Origin: Domibacillus robiginosus
GTDB lineage: Bacteria; Bacillota; Bacilli; Bacillales; Domibacillaceae
Direction: 5' to 3'
DNA: 64,000 nucleotides
Assembly: GCF_000966195.1 (NCBI RefSeq)
Contig: NZ_LAHL01000057.1
Coordinates: forward strand, 1-64,000
This document shows, piece by piece, positions 52,989-61,856 of the stretch (position 1 is the first letter of the stretch; each line of letters starts with the position of its first letter). The notes under the pieces are model-generated. The model saw only the letters and a program-made list of their open reading frames with translations. It did no database searches and was not told the origin of the DNA. The translations under genes and the position numbers were made by a program.

Positions 52989-53559
52989 TTTTTTTAAATT
53001 TTAAAAGAAAACGGTTTACTTTATATATTGGTTTTGGCTACATCAAAAAAGAGAGGAATCTTTAAGCTGAAAAGAAGGGAACTGACCCCTTAAAGATGTT
53101 TTTATTTGTCTCGCTTTCTGGGCAGTCTCTCTGGAATTTAGAACGTTTTTTACCGGGTCTACTTTGTTTGTATTAGATTTTTTGGGTTTGATAGATAAAT
53201 GCCAAAAACTTAAGGATTAAAAATTCAATTCGAATTTTTTGGCAGGACAAATTAATATAACGATGGGTCTTTATTTGTCCCATAATAAATATAACTTGTT
53301 GATATTTAATCATTTGTTTCAAAAATTTAAAGTCATTGACATAGAATTTTTTGATAAGCTGAATAAATCCAAAAGAGGTCTGATTAGCGAGAGGATTTGA
53401 GCGGAAAATCCTTAACAGAACAGCATTTTCTAGCTTGGTCAATTTCACTTATTTAAAAAGAAAGAGGGTGCTACATTTAAAGAAGGCTGAGGTAAAATAA
53501 AAAAAGTGGGTATTTTTTGTCCCGATCTCTTGATTCATCATCTTATTTGTATTATGATA

Positions 53560-53802
53560 AAGTCAAATAAAAAACGCTTTCAAAAAAGCTAGGAGGAATA
53601 CACAATGGGTACTATCGTATGTCAAACTTGTTTAGAAACAATGGAGCATTTTGAAGAAGAAAAAGTAACATTGTTGTATGCAGATTGCGGCTGCAAACAT
53701 GAAACAGCTGGCAATGAATAATTAATCAAAAGTTCAAATCATTTCATCATAATATAAGATGCATAAATCCGCCCGGATGATACATTCATCCGGGCGGATT
53801 TA
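53560..53802 (+). ncRNA. SR1 dual-function small RNA
   Basis: Region carrying the sr1p gene and ending in a strong terminator (TAAATCCGCCCGGATGA with TCATCCGGGCGGATTTA, 53764-53802). In B. subtilis SR1 base-pairs with ahrC mRNA and encodes SR1P, and is repressed by CcpN and CcpA under glycolytic conditions. An AACGCTTTCA just upstream (53573-53582) resembles half a cre site. Exact 5' end not determined. Confidence 0.72.
53605..53721 (+). CDS. sr1P: GapA-binding peptide SR1P
   Basis: 38-aa peptide MGTIVCQTCLETMEHFEEEK then VTLLYADCGC and a short tail. The MGTIVCQ.C start and paired cysteines match the SR1P family, which binds GapA and promotes its interaction with RNase J1. AGGAGG lies before ATG. 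Confidence 0.9.
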   Translation: MGTIVCQTCLETMEHFEEEKVTLLYADCGCKHETAGNE

Positions 53803-53820
53803 TGTTATCGGCAATGGAAG

Positions 53821-53962
53821 CTGTTCTGAAGGCTTTGACAGCCTCCAAAATCTGGAGCGTCTTTCAGAAGTTTCTCCGGCGGCATATGGACAAACAGGAT
53901 AGATATTATCGCACCGATATATAAGGGGAAATAGGCGCCTGGGATCCTTCCCGGCGTTTTTC
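53821..53962 (+). ncRNA. Possible small RNA with three-way junction and terminator
   Basis: TTCTGAA (53824) pairs with TTCAGAA (53863), enclosing GGCT/AGCC and TCCA/TGGA hairpins, a compact three-way junction. About 70 nt later CGCC(T)GGGA-TCCT-TCCCGGCG is followed by TTTTT. It lies straight after SR1. No open frame. Promoter not located. Confidence 0.4.
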
Positions 53963-54335
53963 ATTTTTGTCTATGTTAATTCATAAGGTTGATTTCAGGT
54001 AAAAATATCATTTAACGTTCTTGTATTGTAATCTTTTTATCGTAACTGCAGCCGGTAAGAAATAGAATTGCTTCAGCCAGGATTACTTTCTTCCTGACAT
54101 TCCCTCGTCTTTAACTTCCTACAGTTGTGAATACAGTATCATAACTTGGTTTCGTATATACAAAATAAAAAAGGAAGTGTTGAGCTACTGAAGCAGCTTA
54201 AAAGCAAAGCCAATGATTTGCTTCCAAAGAAACGGATATATTGAATTAAATTTTTTACGATTACATCTAGTTATTCCTTAATCATTATGTACAAAGTCGC
54301 GTTTTAAAAGAGAAGCTCATTCAAAATTCACAACA
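53963..54335. other. Intergenic, nothing identified
   Basis: AT-rich sequence with many stops in all frames; no repeat, RNA or promoter that I can support. Confidence 0.5.
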
Positions 54336-54877
54336 GTGTATAATTGGAATATTGTTACCATTTCAGTAGGGGTTGTTTTGCTTGAGGGATTACATAACTT
54401 TGCAGGATGTAATAAAAGCAATATTTTTTTCCTCATTCTAGGAATCGTTTTTGGAGGATATACACACTGTAAGGAGAAAATGAATCCTGCTACTGAACAA
54501 AAAATTGAAAAGATACATATAGGTGAGCAATATCCATCCTATGAAGCTGCTTCTAATATAGTGATAAATTCTGTAGAGGTTACACAAGATAGAAATGAAC
54601 TTGTTAAAGCGGATAGAGTGTTAAAGGTTAATTATACATTAACGAATAAAACAGATAATTTAAAGGAAAATATCAAAAGTTTAGATGTGATTGAAAGTAG
54701 TAAACAGGCCATCAACCAGTGAAATATCCATTCATTACAAGTGATCCATCTAAGGTAGAAGCCAATTCTTCTGCCGCTTTTAATGGTTACTACACATTGC
54801 CTGATGAAAAGCAATCTTATCAAATTATTTTAGAGGATAATGAGTATAAGAAAACAATAGTAGAATTTGATATCTAA
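54336..54877 (+). pseudogene. Frameshifted DUF4352-like lipoprotein/exported protein gene
   Basis: First frame: hydrophobic segment (SNIFFLILGIVFGGYTHC), then EKIHIGEQYPSYEAASNIVI, VTQDRNELVKADRVLKVNYT, stopping at 54722. Second frame continues VKYPFITSDPSKVEANSSAA, FNGYYTLPDEKQSYQIILED to a stop at 54877. The order matches the Ig-like extracellular domain of DUF4352 proteins, with part of the middle lost and a frameshift near 54715. Confidence 0.6.
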
Positions 54878-55836
54878 ATGAATAGGAAAGTGCGGGAAGA
54901 ATTGATTTTCCATAAATCTCTCTACCTAAATGAAAAATTGTAATGAAGCATTCCTTATCTTGAACACAGTACAGCATCAGCTAGTTAAGCTTCTTTTGGA
55001 AGTCCGAGTGCATGATGCAGACTATGGAAGAAGGCAAAGTCTGTAATGGCCTTGTTGACCGATCAGGAGCTTTTTTCCATTTTGTTTCCGGAGTGGATTT
55101 TTAAAAGCCCGATTAACATATCGGGCTCTTATGCGATAGGAAACAGATAAATTCATCTGAAAGACTTTGCCGGTTGAAAAGACGGCAAGGTCTTTTTTGC
55201 AGTATGGTTACACTTTTCCGGATTCGTCGAATACCAGGACGCTGTTGCTTCAAGGATGCCCAGACAGTGCGTCATTTTTCGATCTTATTCTGGATTTTAT
55301 CTATGGCGTTGCTGAGAGAAATGGGCAAGTGTTTCAGTAATATCTTTGCCCATCCCTTGCAGCCGCATTAGATGCAAATGCCAATTTCAGATGGTACGGT
55401 CGAAGCGGGAAAATAGGAGCCATGCCTGTTTCGAAAGCGGAAAAGAAATTGAGAAAAAAAACACGCAACATTTACGCAGAGAATAGGATGTATAAAGAGC
55501 TTCCGATCAGCTGTTTTAAGCTCTTCAACCGTACTTGTAAGCTTCGATGTTTAAAGAAATACTGTACTACTTTGCTCAGGAATAAGAAAGGAGGGTATTA
55601 TCTCGTTTTTATTCTCCGTACTTAAGCATTTTTTATTGCTTATACAAGGGTGAATATTTTCCGGTAATTACCTTTTAACAACGGATTAAGGACAAATTCT
55701 CACAGCTGGATACCTGCTTAAGGACGTCCTTGTTTCCACTCACTGAAAGAGCCATGAAACATTGTTTCTGGAAGCGGCATGGAACAGGAGTCATGGTAGA
55801 AATTTATGAAAACATTGTGAGGGAAAGGGGCATTAA
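54878..55836. other. Gene-poor stretch with two terminator hairpins
   Basis: AGCCCGAT/ATCGGGCT at 55106-55127, and AAAGACTTTGCCG with CGGCAAGGTCTTT followed by six T residues at 55160-55198. Short open frames at 55174 and 55422 have no ribosome binding site or protein-like sequence. Nothing else found. Confidence 0.5.
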
Positions 55837-56871
55837 ATGAAAGGAATACTTCTATGCGCTGGGCATGGTACGCGAATGCAGCCATTTACTTTTTCATTGC
55901 CAAAACCACTATTGCCGGTGATGAATCGTCCGCTGATCGATCACGCGATTGACAAATTCCAGGCTGCTGGCATACAAGAGATTGGGCTGGTCATCAACCC
56001 TGCTCAGCAGGCAATTGCCGATCATATAAACACTGTTTATAAAGACAAGAAAATTGAGCTGCTGGTTCAAAGAGAGCCACTGGGTATTGCACATGCGCTT
56101 CGTTCCGCACAGGATTTCATTGGAGAAGAAACATTTGCATTGCTTCTCGGCGACAACCTTTTAACCGGCCCACTGCGTGCATTAGTTCAGTCAGCTGTAG
56201 ATGGAAAGTCGTCTCTTCTTTTAAAGCGGGTACCGAATCCACAGGAATTCGGTGTCGCGTTAGTCGACAAAAAACAGGATCGTATTTTAAAGCTGGAAGA
56301 AAAACCTTCCGTACCAAAAAGTGATCTGGCCGTGATGGGTGCTTATGTGTTTCAACCTGCTATTTTTGAGGCGATTAATGCTATTCAACCATCAGGACGT
56401 GGTGAATATGAGATTACAGACGCTATTCAGTGGCTGATCGACCACGATCATCCGGTAACATATCGGGAAACCATGTTACCTATTTTTGATGTTGGAACGC
56501 ACAGCCGCTGGCTAGAAGCGAATACGTGGATGATGGCGGAACACGGGCGGGGAGAAGTCAGCATTGGACGAAATGCCCGCGTAGAAGGATGCGTATTTTT
56601 CGGAAATGTCCATGTGGGGGACAACTGCGTACTGGAAAATGTAGTGATAGGCCCAAACGTATCTTTGCAAAATGGCTGTGTGGTGAAAGAATGCCGCATC
56701 GAAAACAGTATTTTGCTGGCAGGTGCAGCTGTTCATACTCGTCAATCCATTCGTGATAGTATTTTAGGGCAGGGGTCAGTCATAAAAGGGGATATGATTA
56801 GAGGGAAAGTTCGCTGCATCCTGGGAGACAAATCGGTATATGAACTATATGAGCAGGAATCCGATATATGA
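55837..56871 (+). CDS. Sugar-1-phosphate nucleotidylyltransferase with left-handed beta-helix
   Basis: 344 aa. N-terminal nucleotidyltransferase domain (MKGILLCAGHGTRMQPFTFS, PKPLLPVMNRPLIDHAIDKF, LLGDNLLTGPL, YEITDAIQWLID) and C-terminal hexapeptide repeats from about residue 245 (IGRNARVEGCVFFGNVHVGD, VVIGPNVSLQNG). The layout is that of long glucose-1-phosphate thymidylyltransferases. It activates a sugar for the glycosyltransferases downstream. GAGGGAAAGGGGCATTAA before ATG. A terminator-like palindrome follows at 57097. Confidence 0.88.
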   Translation: MKGILLCAGHGTRMQPFTFSLPKPLLPVMNRPLIDHAIDKFQAAGIQEIGLVINPAQQAIADHINTVYKDKKIELLVQREPLGIAHALRSAQDFIGEETFALLLGDNLLTGPLRALVQSAVDGKSSLLLKRVPNPQEFGVALVDKKQDRILKLEEKPSVPKSDLAVMGAYVFQPAIFEAINAIQPSGRGEYEITDAIQWLIDHDHPVTYRETMLPIFDVGTHSRWLEANTWMMAEHGRGEVSIGRNARVEGCVFFGNVHVGDNCVLENVVIGPNVSLQNGCVVKECRIENSILLAGAAVHTRQSIRDSILGQGSVIKGDMIRGKVRCILGDKSVYELYEQESDI

Positions 56872-57096
56872 GCAATTGTAGAATCGGGCAAAAAGATTCC
56901 TATCATAAAGGAGAATAGAGACGATAGGGCAGTGGGTTGCAAAAGTGTATGTTTCCAGTCCAGGAGAATCTTTTTGCTCAGTAAAATACAATGAGGAAAA
57001 GGCTTATGGAGCTTTTAACAGTCCTCCATTAAAGGCTTTAACATGTAAACTTCTAGACATTGACGGCATTTTCAAATGAAAAATATCTGCGGCTTT

Positions 57097-57125
57097 GCTT
57101 TTGCTCTTAAGAGCAAAAGCTTTTT
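57097..57125 (+). terminator. Terminator
   Basis: GCTTTTGCTCTT pairs perfectly with AAGAGCAAAAGC and is followed by TTTTT. Confidence 0.85.
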
Positions 57126-57182
57126 GCCTATACAGTGAGCTTCTATCTGAGTTTGAAGGAACAACTCTTTCAAACTTCACAG

Positions 57183-57292
57183 TCTGATGGCTGCAGCGAA
57201 GAGATTACGCCGTTCCCACACCGAAAACGGCCGTTAAGCTCTTCAGCGTCGATGGCAGTTGGGGGTTCCGCCTGTGAGAGCAGGGCGCCGAG
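57183..57292 (+). pseudogene. Degenerate 5S rRNA
   Basis: About 110 nt aligning end to end with the intact 5S at 77-192, with roughly ten substitutions, short deletions (the ACACCCG and TTTCCCCC segments are shortened) and loss of the 3' arm of helix I. The spacer-like TTTGAAGGAACAAC also precedes it (57152-57165), as for the intact gene. No 23S lies upstream. A non-functional orphan copy. Confidence 0.88.
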
Positions 57293-57356
57293 ATTCTTAT
57301 TATATTTCTATTATACCTCTCATTTATCCATTGGACGTAAAACAACTTGAATAAAA

Positions 57357-58442
57357 CTACTTTACTTGAAAAGGCGTCAGTTTTAATATTTGTTCATATA
57401 TGTCAGGCAAATCCAACAGAGATTTCCCCGACAGCATTTTCATCGATTGAGCTACAATGTCTGCCCCATGATGAGGGATTTTGCTAAAAGCTGCTTCGTA
57501 ATACTGTTTTTGACTGATCATTTGTTTTATTCTTGCTTCTAGTTCAGGCAAGGGCATGTCAGGCTCCGCGACACAAGGCTCATCCCCGGCAAGCTCCTTC
57601 AGCATCATGTTTTTGACTTCTCGCTCCTTTGTATCTGCAGGCAATGCGAGCAAAGGAGTTCCTGTAGAGATGCAGTCCATCAAGATACCCATTCCTGGTT
57701 TGCTTATCACAAGGTCAGCTGCATTCACTAATTCCCGTCCGTTTTCAAATAGTGGCGCCTGGACTATTTTTGGATTGAATGGAAAGTTCACATCTTCTAG
57801 CTGACCTGCAACAACAATCCGATACGTTCCTTTTAACTGATTGATTTTTTCGTACCATTCATCGATGTGGCGGTAGCGGAATTTCCCGACCCCCCCTCCC
57901 ATTTGAACGAGGATGAATGGTTCATCTGCCGGAATCCCCAGTCGTGATTTCACCTGTTCCGGGGACATGGTGATCTCCCGGGCTATGATTGGGATTGGCA
58001 CATACAAAGTAGTCAATTCTGGAATTTCCTTTGGCTGTGTAAGATTAATGTGAAAAAAGATATCTGTTGATCTTTGGGAAACCGCACGGATTTGTTCCTT
58101 AAACTGTTTCGTCCAATCTGTATCTTCATCAGATACACTCATATCACTATGATAAATTCCGCCTATGATGGGTCCCTGGCCTTTCCTCTGTTTTTTCGTC
58201 TGCTTCATTTCATCTCTCCAATCATGAATAAGTAAGCTGGCATTAAGAAGCTGGTCTGCTCCTTTTCTAAAATGTACGGAATCATGTATTTCTGCATAAG
58301 TGAGGTTTGACTTCAGCCATTCGTGTGTATGTGAAAAAGCAAAAATTTTTACTTCTTCATCGCTTAATTCCTTGAACTTTGAAATATTGGCCACACAGGG
58401 ATTCAAATGACCCAGGTTTCTCCCAACAATATAATGAATCAA
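57357..58442 (-). CDS. MurG-like (GT28 C-terminal) glycosyltransferase
   Basis: 361 aa GT-B fold. N-terminus IHYIVGRNLGHLNPCVANIS; C-terminal half FILVQMGGGVGKFRYRHIDE, VNAADLVISKPGMGILMDCI, STGTPLLALPADTKEREVKN with the nucleotide-sugar-binding loop typical of glycosyltransferase family 28. Divergent from the GT4 gene at 58741. A sigma-K-like promoter lies on its strand upstream. Acceptor unknown; context suggests a spore polysaccharide. Confidence 0.8.
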   Translation of the reverse strand: MIHYIVGRNLGHLNPCVANISKFKELSDEEVKIFAFSHTHEWLKSNLTYAEIHDSVHFRKGADQLLNASLLIHDWRDEMKQTKKQRKGQGPIIGGIYHSDMSVSDEDTDWTKQFKEQIRAVSQRSTDIFFHINLTQPKEIPELTTLYVPIPIIAREITMSPEQVKSRLGIPADEPFILVQMGGGVGKFRYRHIDEWYEKINQLKGTYRIVVAGQLEDVNFPFNPKIVQAPLFENGRELVNAADLVISKPGMGILMDCISTGTPLLALPADTKEREVKNMMLKELAGDEPCVAEPDMPLPELEARIKQMISQKQYYEAAFSKIPHHGADIVAQSMKMLSGKSLLDLPDIYEQILKLTPFQVK

Positions 58443-58485
58443 TTCTGCTCCGCCTTCCTTTCCTGCCGTCTAAGAGATATTCCAT

Positions 58486-58512
58486 TATCATATGTTCTGT
58501 ATAACTTTTAGT
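58486..58512 (-). promoter_or_regulatory. Sigma-K-like promoter for the minus-strand glycosyltransferase
   Basis: Read on the minus strand: AC at 58512-58511, 16 bp, then CATATGATA (58494-58486), matching the late mother-cell form AC...CATAnnnTA, about 45 bp before the start codon. Confidence 0.5.
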
Positions 58513-58635
58513 AGTTGGCTTTTACCCAAAAAAGCGAAAAATGAGGATATTCCATGATAACCCTGAAGATGCTTCTCACTTTTCAATTTGCAGCGTCACT
58601 CTCCAATAAAAAACTAGAGTTTGTATACCTATGAA

Positions 58636-58663
58636 CACATCAGACAAAGCTTTCATAAAGTAA
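58636..58663 (+). promoter_or_regulatory. Sigma-K-like promoter for the plus-strand glycosyltransferases
   Basis: AC at 58636-58637, 17 bp, then CATAAAGTA (58655-58663), matching AC...CATAnnnTA, about 78 bp before the glycosyltransferase start at 58741. Confidence 0.5.
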
Positions 58664-58740
58664 AGTAGTTGCAGTATGGAATAATAGGTTGTGCCGCTTT
58701 CCGCTGGTAATTTACAACTCCGACAAAGGCAGTGAAAACT

Positions 58741-59811
58741 ATGTTACGTGTAGCAGTTGTCAGAGGATGGTACCTTCCGATCAGTGAAACATTCATTTAC
58801 TCTGAGTTGGTAAATGTTAAATCGGTTTCCCCTATCGTTTGTTGCAAGAAGATCATCAATCTTGAGCATTTTCCTTTTAAGTCCATTCACCAATACAAGG
58901 ATAATGATGATCTGATAAACATCCTCCGCATTCAAAAAATCAGTTTGATTCATGCAAGGTTTGGTGTAACGGGAGCTGATTTGCTTGAAGTCAAAAAGGA
59001 ACTCGGCATCCCGATGTTGACTTCTTTTCATGGTTTTGACCTCCCGACAAATGTAAAGTCTATGCGAAGATATGGTGATCGGTTGCAGCATTTATTTGAA
59101 CATGGAGATGCATTCACAGTTACTTCAGAGAACATGAAGGAAATCCTTATCAAATACGGATGTTCTCCGGATAAAATATTCGTCCATCACAGCGGAATCA
59201 ATGTAAGTAAGTTTTCATACAAAAAGCGCACAGCACCAGAAAACGAAATCACCACGGTCTTGACGGTCGGGAGGCTCGTTGAAAAGAAAGGAATGGAATA
59301 CCTGATTGAAGCTGTTCATTTGGTTCATCAGCATTACCCGGGCATCAGGCTGCGCATTGCCGGAGATGGGCCATTAAGACGGACGCTTGAAAAACAGGTA
59401 GAGCAGCTACAATTGAATGGAGTTATCAAGTTCCTCGGGGAAGTTTCCCATCCGACTGTAGTAGAAGAAATGAAAAAAGCCCATTTATTTGCCCTCGCCA
59501 GTACGACTGACAACGTCGGAAATCAAGAAGGAATTCCGAATGTTTTAAAAGAAGCCATGGCATGCGGTTTACCTGTGCTTTCGACAAAGCATGCGGGCAT
59601 ACCGGAGCTTGTAGGGGATGGAAAATCCGGATTTCTCGTCCCGGAACGCGATCCCGTCGCCCTGGCCGAGCGCTTGCTGCATCTTGTTCAGCACTCCGAG
59701 GATTGGGAAAGGTTCGGTACACACGGCCGTGAAACCGTTGAACAGTTTTTTAATATAGATAAACAAATTGAGAATTTAGAAAGAATATACAGCTTACTGC
59801 TGTCAAAATAA
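58741..59811 (+). CDS. Family-4 glycosyltransferase
   Basis: 356 aa GT-B enzyme. TSFHGFDLPTNVKSMRRYGD in the N-terminal domain, TVLTVGRLVEKKGMEYLIEA with the phosphate-binding start of the second domain, EGIPNVLKEAMACGLPVLST with the E-x7-E motif. Retaining transfer from an NDP-sugar. The frame opens at GTG 58732; ATG 58741 is the more natural start, though the ribosome binding site (AAAGGCAG) is weak. First gene of a run of four to five. Confidence 0.87.
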   Translation: MLRVAVVRGWYLPISETFIYSELVNVKSVSPIVCCKKIINLEHFPFKSIHQYKDNDDLINILRIQKISLIHARFGVTGADLLEVKKELGIPMLTSFHGFDLPTNVKSMRRYGDRLQHLFEHGDAFTVTSENMKEILIKYGCSPDKIFVHHSGINVSKFSYKKRTAPENEITTVLTVGRLVEKKGMEYLIEAVHLVHQHYPGIRLRIAGDGPLRRTLEKQVEQLQLNGVIKFLGEVSHPTVVEEMKKAHLFALASTTDNVGNQEGIPNVLKEAMACGLPVLSTKHAGIPELVGDGKSGFLVPERDPVALAERLLHLVQHSEDWERFGTHGRETVEQFFNIDKQIENLERIYSLLLSK

Positions 59812-59834
59812 GTTTACGTAAGAGGTGATGAGTT

Positions 59835-60659
59835 TTGCCTAAGATAAGTGTCGTTATTCCCACTTATAATCGGGGAGAGTTTACCGTGCAGGCAGTTGAG
59901 AGTGTCCTTGCTCAGACGTACAAGGATTATGAAATCATCGTTGTCGACGACGGTTCAACAGATGATACGGAAAAGCTATTACAGCGATATAAGGATCGGG
60001 TCCGCTATATAAAGCAATATAATCAAGGCCCTTCAGCTGCCAGAAATACCGGTATCCGCCTTGCGGAAGGGGAATACATCGCTTTTTGTGATTCGGATGA
60101 CAGATTTCTGCCTGAGAAGCTCGAAAAACAAATGGAATTTATCGAAAAGAACCCTGACTGCCAATTTTTATATACCTGGTACCACAATGTGAATGATCAA
60201 GGGGAATACACAAAATTACGGAAGCCGAATACCTGTGAGAATAGGGAGCATTTACAATATTTTTTGTTTATCCGCAAATTTACGATTAGAACCTCCACTT
60301 TACTGGTTCACAGGAGCTGTTTTGAAAAGGCGGGTTTTTTTAACGGGAAGTATTGGTATTCGCAGGATTGGGATATGTGGCTTCGATTGGCTGCCTATTA
60401 TCGTGGCTATTGTCTGGAAGAGCCTTTAGCTGAATATTGGCTCCATGAGGATAATCGCAGCAGCCATAGGGTTAGAATCTACCATCCTGAAATTATTGAG
60501 TCCACGCTGGAGCTTTATGGGTGGGATGATGAGAAGATTGCTAAATTAGAAGAAAAGTATGGAAAAAAACGAAGTCAAGTGGTGCAAGACCCGTCAAAAA
60601 ATCCCGGAGACGGATCAAACAAAACTGATGTCAACGGGGACGGAGGTAACGCTGGATGA
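59835..60659 (+). CDS. Family-2 glycosyltransferase
   Basis: 274 aa GT-A enzyme. PKISVVIPTYNRGEFTVQAV, VDDGSTDDTEKLLQRYKD, YIAFCDSDDRFLPEKLEKQM with the D-x-D-type metal site, and YWYSQDWDMWLRLAAY with the base region. TTG start after AGAGGTGATGAG. The C-terminal 30 residues are basic and repetitive (KKRSQVVQDPSKNPGDGSNK). Its stop overlaps the next start by 4 nt. Confidence 0.9.
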   Translation: MPKISVVIPTYNRGEFTVQAVESVLAQTYKDYEIIVVDDGSTDDTEKLLQRYKDRVRYIKQYNQGPSAARNTGIRLAEGEYIAFCDSDDRFLPEKLEKQMEFIEKNPDCQFLYTWYHNVNDQGEYTKLRKPNTCENREHLQYFLFIRKFTIRTSTLLVHRSCFEKAGFFNGKYWYSQDWDMWLRLAAYYRGYCLEEPLAEYWLHEDNRSSHRVRIYHPEIIESTLELYGWDDEKIAKLEEKYGKKRSQVVQDPSKNPGDGSNKTDVNGDGGNAG

Positions 60660-61825
60660 AAGTGGCTTTAATATGTTCGGACAGAGGCCCATGCCCCCCT
60701 GTAAAGGGCGGAGCCATCCAATTATTAATCAGCAAAATTGCACCATTGCTTGCCAAAACATATGAAGTGACCGTTTTCTCCATCACTGACCCTTCCCTTC
60801 CTAATACAGAGTGTGTCGATGGTGTTTCCTTCGAACGCTATGATAAGGATCAGTTTTTCCAGCAGGTTTGTGAAAGGGTAAAGCAAGTTCGGTTTGATGT
60901 GATCCAGGTTTACAACAGGCCCGGCTATATTCCATTGATTCGGGAGGCTTCCCCCCGGTCAAAGATCATCCTGTCACTCCATAACCTTGTGTATCAAACA
61001 TTAAAAGTAGAAAGCGCTATTGCTGAAGCAGCATTCAAGGAAGTGGATTGGGTCTTTACAGTCAGCAAGTTCGTTGCTGAAGATACTGCCAAAAAGTTCC
61101 CGGGCGCTTCCGCTAAAATCCAGCCTCTTTACACTGGTGTAGATTTGGAAGATTACGCACCCATTTGGTCAAAAAAAGGACGAAAATGGCGAAACAAAAT
61201 TCGCTCATTGTATACTCTCGATTCAAAGGATTCTGTCATTCTCTTTGTAGGCCGCCTTGTTCCGGACAAAGGGTGCCACCTTATTTTAACCGCAATGAAC
61301 GAGATTCTGAAAAACGCCAAACATGCAAAGCTGCTGATAGTTGGAAGTAAGTGGTATGCAGATGAATCCACCAGCAAATATATAGAGGGACTGAAGCAGC
61401 TAGCGAAGGAACATGAATACAATATCGTATTCGCTTCCTATGTACCGGTAGAAGAAGTTCCAAAATATTACGCAGCCGCAGACCTTTTCATCTGTCCATC
61501 GCAATGGCAGGAGCCGCTTGCAAGAGTGCATTATGAAGCAATGGCGGCAGGATTGCCCATTATTACAACCAGCCGGGGCGGCAATCATGAGGTAGTTCAG
61601 AGCGGAAAAAATGGAATTGTGATAGATGACTACAAAAACCCAGCGGCCTTCGCAGCCGCTTCGATTGACATCCTTAATGATCCACATAAGGCTATTGCAA
61701 TGGGGAAGGCGGGCCGAAAAGACGCGGAAGACATATACAACTTTGACCGGGTTACCTCTGATATTACACTCCTCTATACAAAGCTCTTTGAAAGCAATGA
61801 GCAAGGGGAAAATTCGTCCTCATAA
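60656..61825 (+). CDS. CotSA/YtcC-like family-4 glycosyltransferase
   Basis: 389 aa. MKVALICSDRGPCPPVKGGA at the start, ILFVGRLVPDKGCHLILTAM, LIVGSKWYADESTSKYIEGL, and SQWQEPLARVHYEAMAAGLP with IITTSRGGNHEVV. These stretches are very close to those of B. subtilis CotSA, a spore-coat glycosyltransferase, as I recall it. ATG overlaps the preceding stop (ATGA). Probably acts in the mother cell to build the outer spore polysaccharide. Confidence 0.85.
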   Translation: MKVALICSDRGPCPPVKGGAIQLLISKIAPLLAKTYEVTVFSITDPSLPNTECVDGVSFERYDKDQFFQQVCERVKQVRFDVIQVYNRPGYIPLIREASPRSKIILSLHNLVYQTLKVESAIAEAAFKEVDWVFTVSKFVAEDTAKKFPGASAKIQPLYTGVDLEDYAPIWSKKGRKWRNKIRSLYTLDSKDSVILFVGRLVPDKGCHLILTAMNEILKNAKHAKLLIVGSKWYADESTSKYIEGLKQLAKEHEYNIVFASYVPVEEVPKYYAAADLFICPSQWQEPLARVHYEAMAAGLPIITTSRGGNHEVVQSGKNGIVIDDYKNPAAFAAASIDILNDPHKAIAMGKAGRKDAEDIYNFDRVTSDITLLYTKLFESNEQGENSSS

Positions 61826-61856
61826 GACGGAGGACTTTGAAGGGATGAAATGGATC

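Noticed and set aside
53173-53448. 91-aa minus-strand frame (MKLTKLENAVLLRIFRSNPL...)
   Set aside because: Looks somewhat protein-like and a GACCCCTTAAAGAT sequence nearby hints at an IS end, but there is no strong ribosome binding site and no recognisable domain. Not supported as a gene.
61626-61856. N-terminal extension of the UDP-glucose dehydrogenase
   Set aside because: The extra 77 residues overlap the preceding glycosyltransferase gene in another frame and are not like the family, which starts at MKVTVIGSGYVG.
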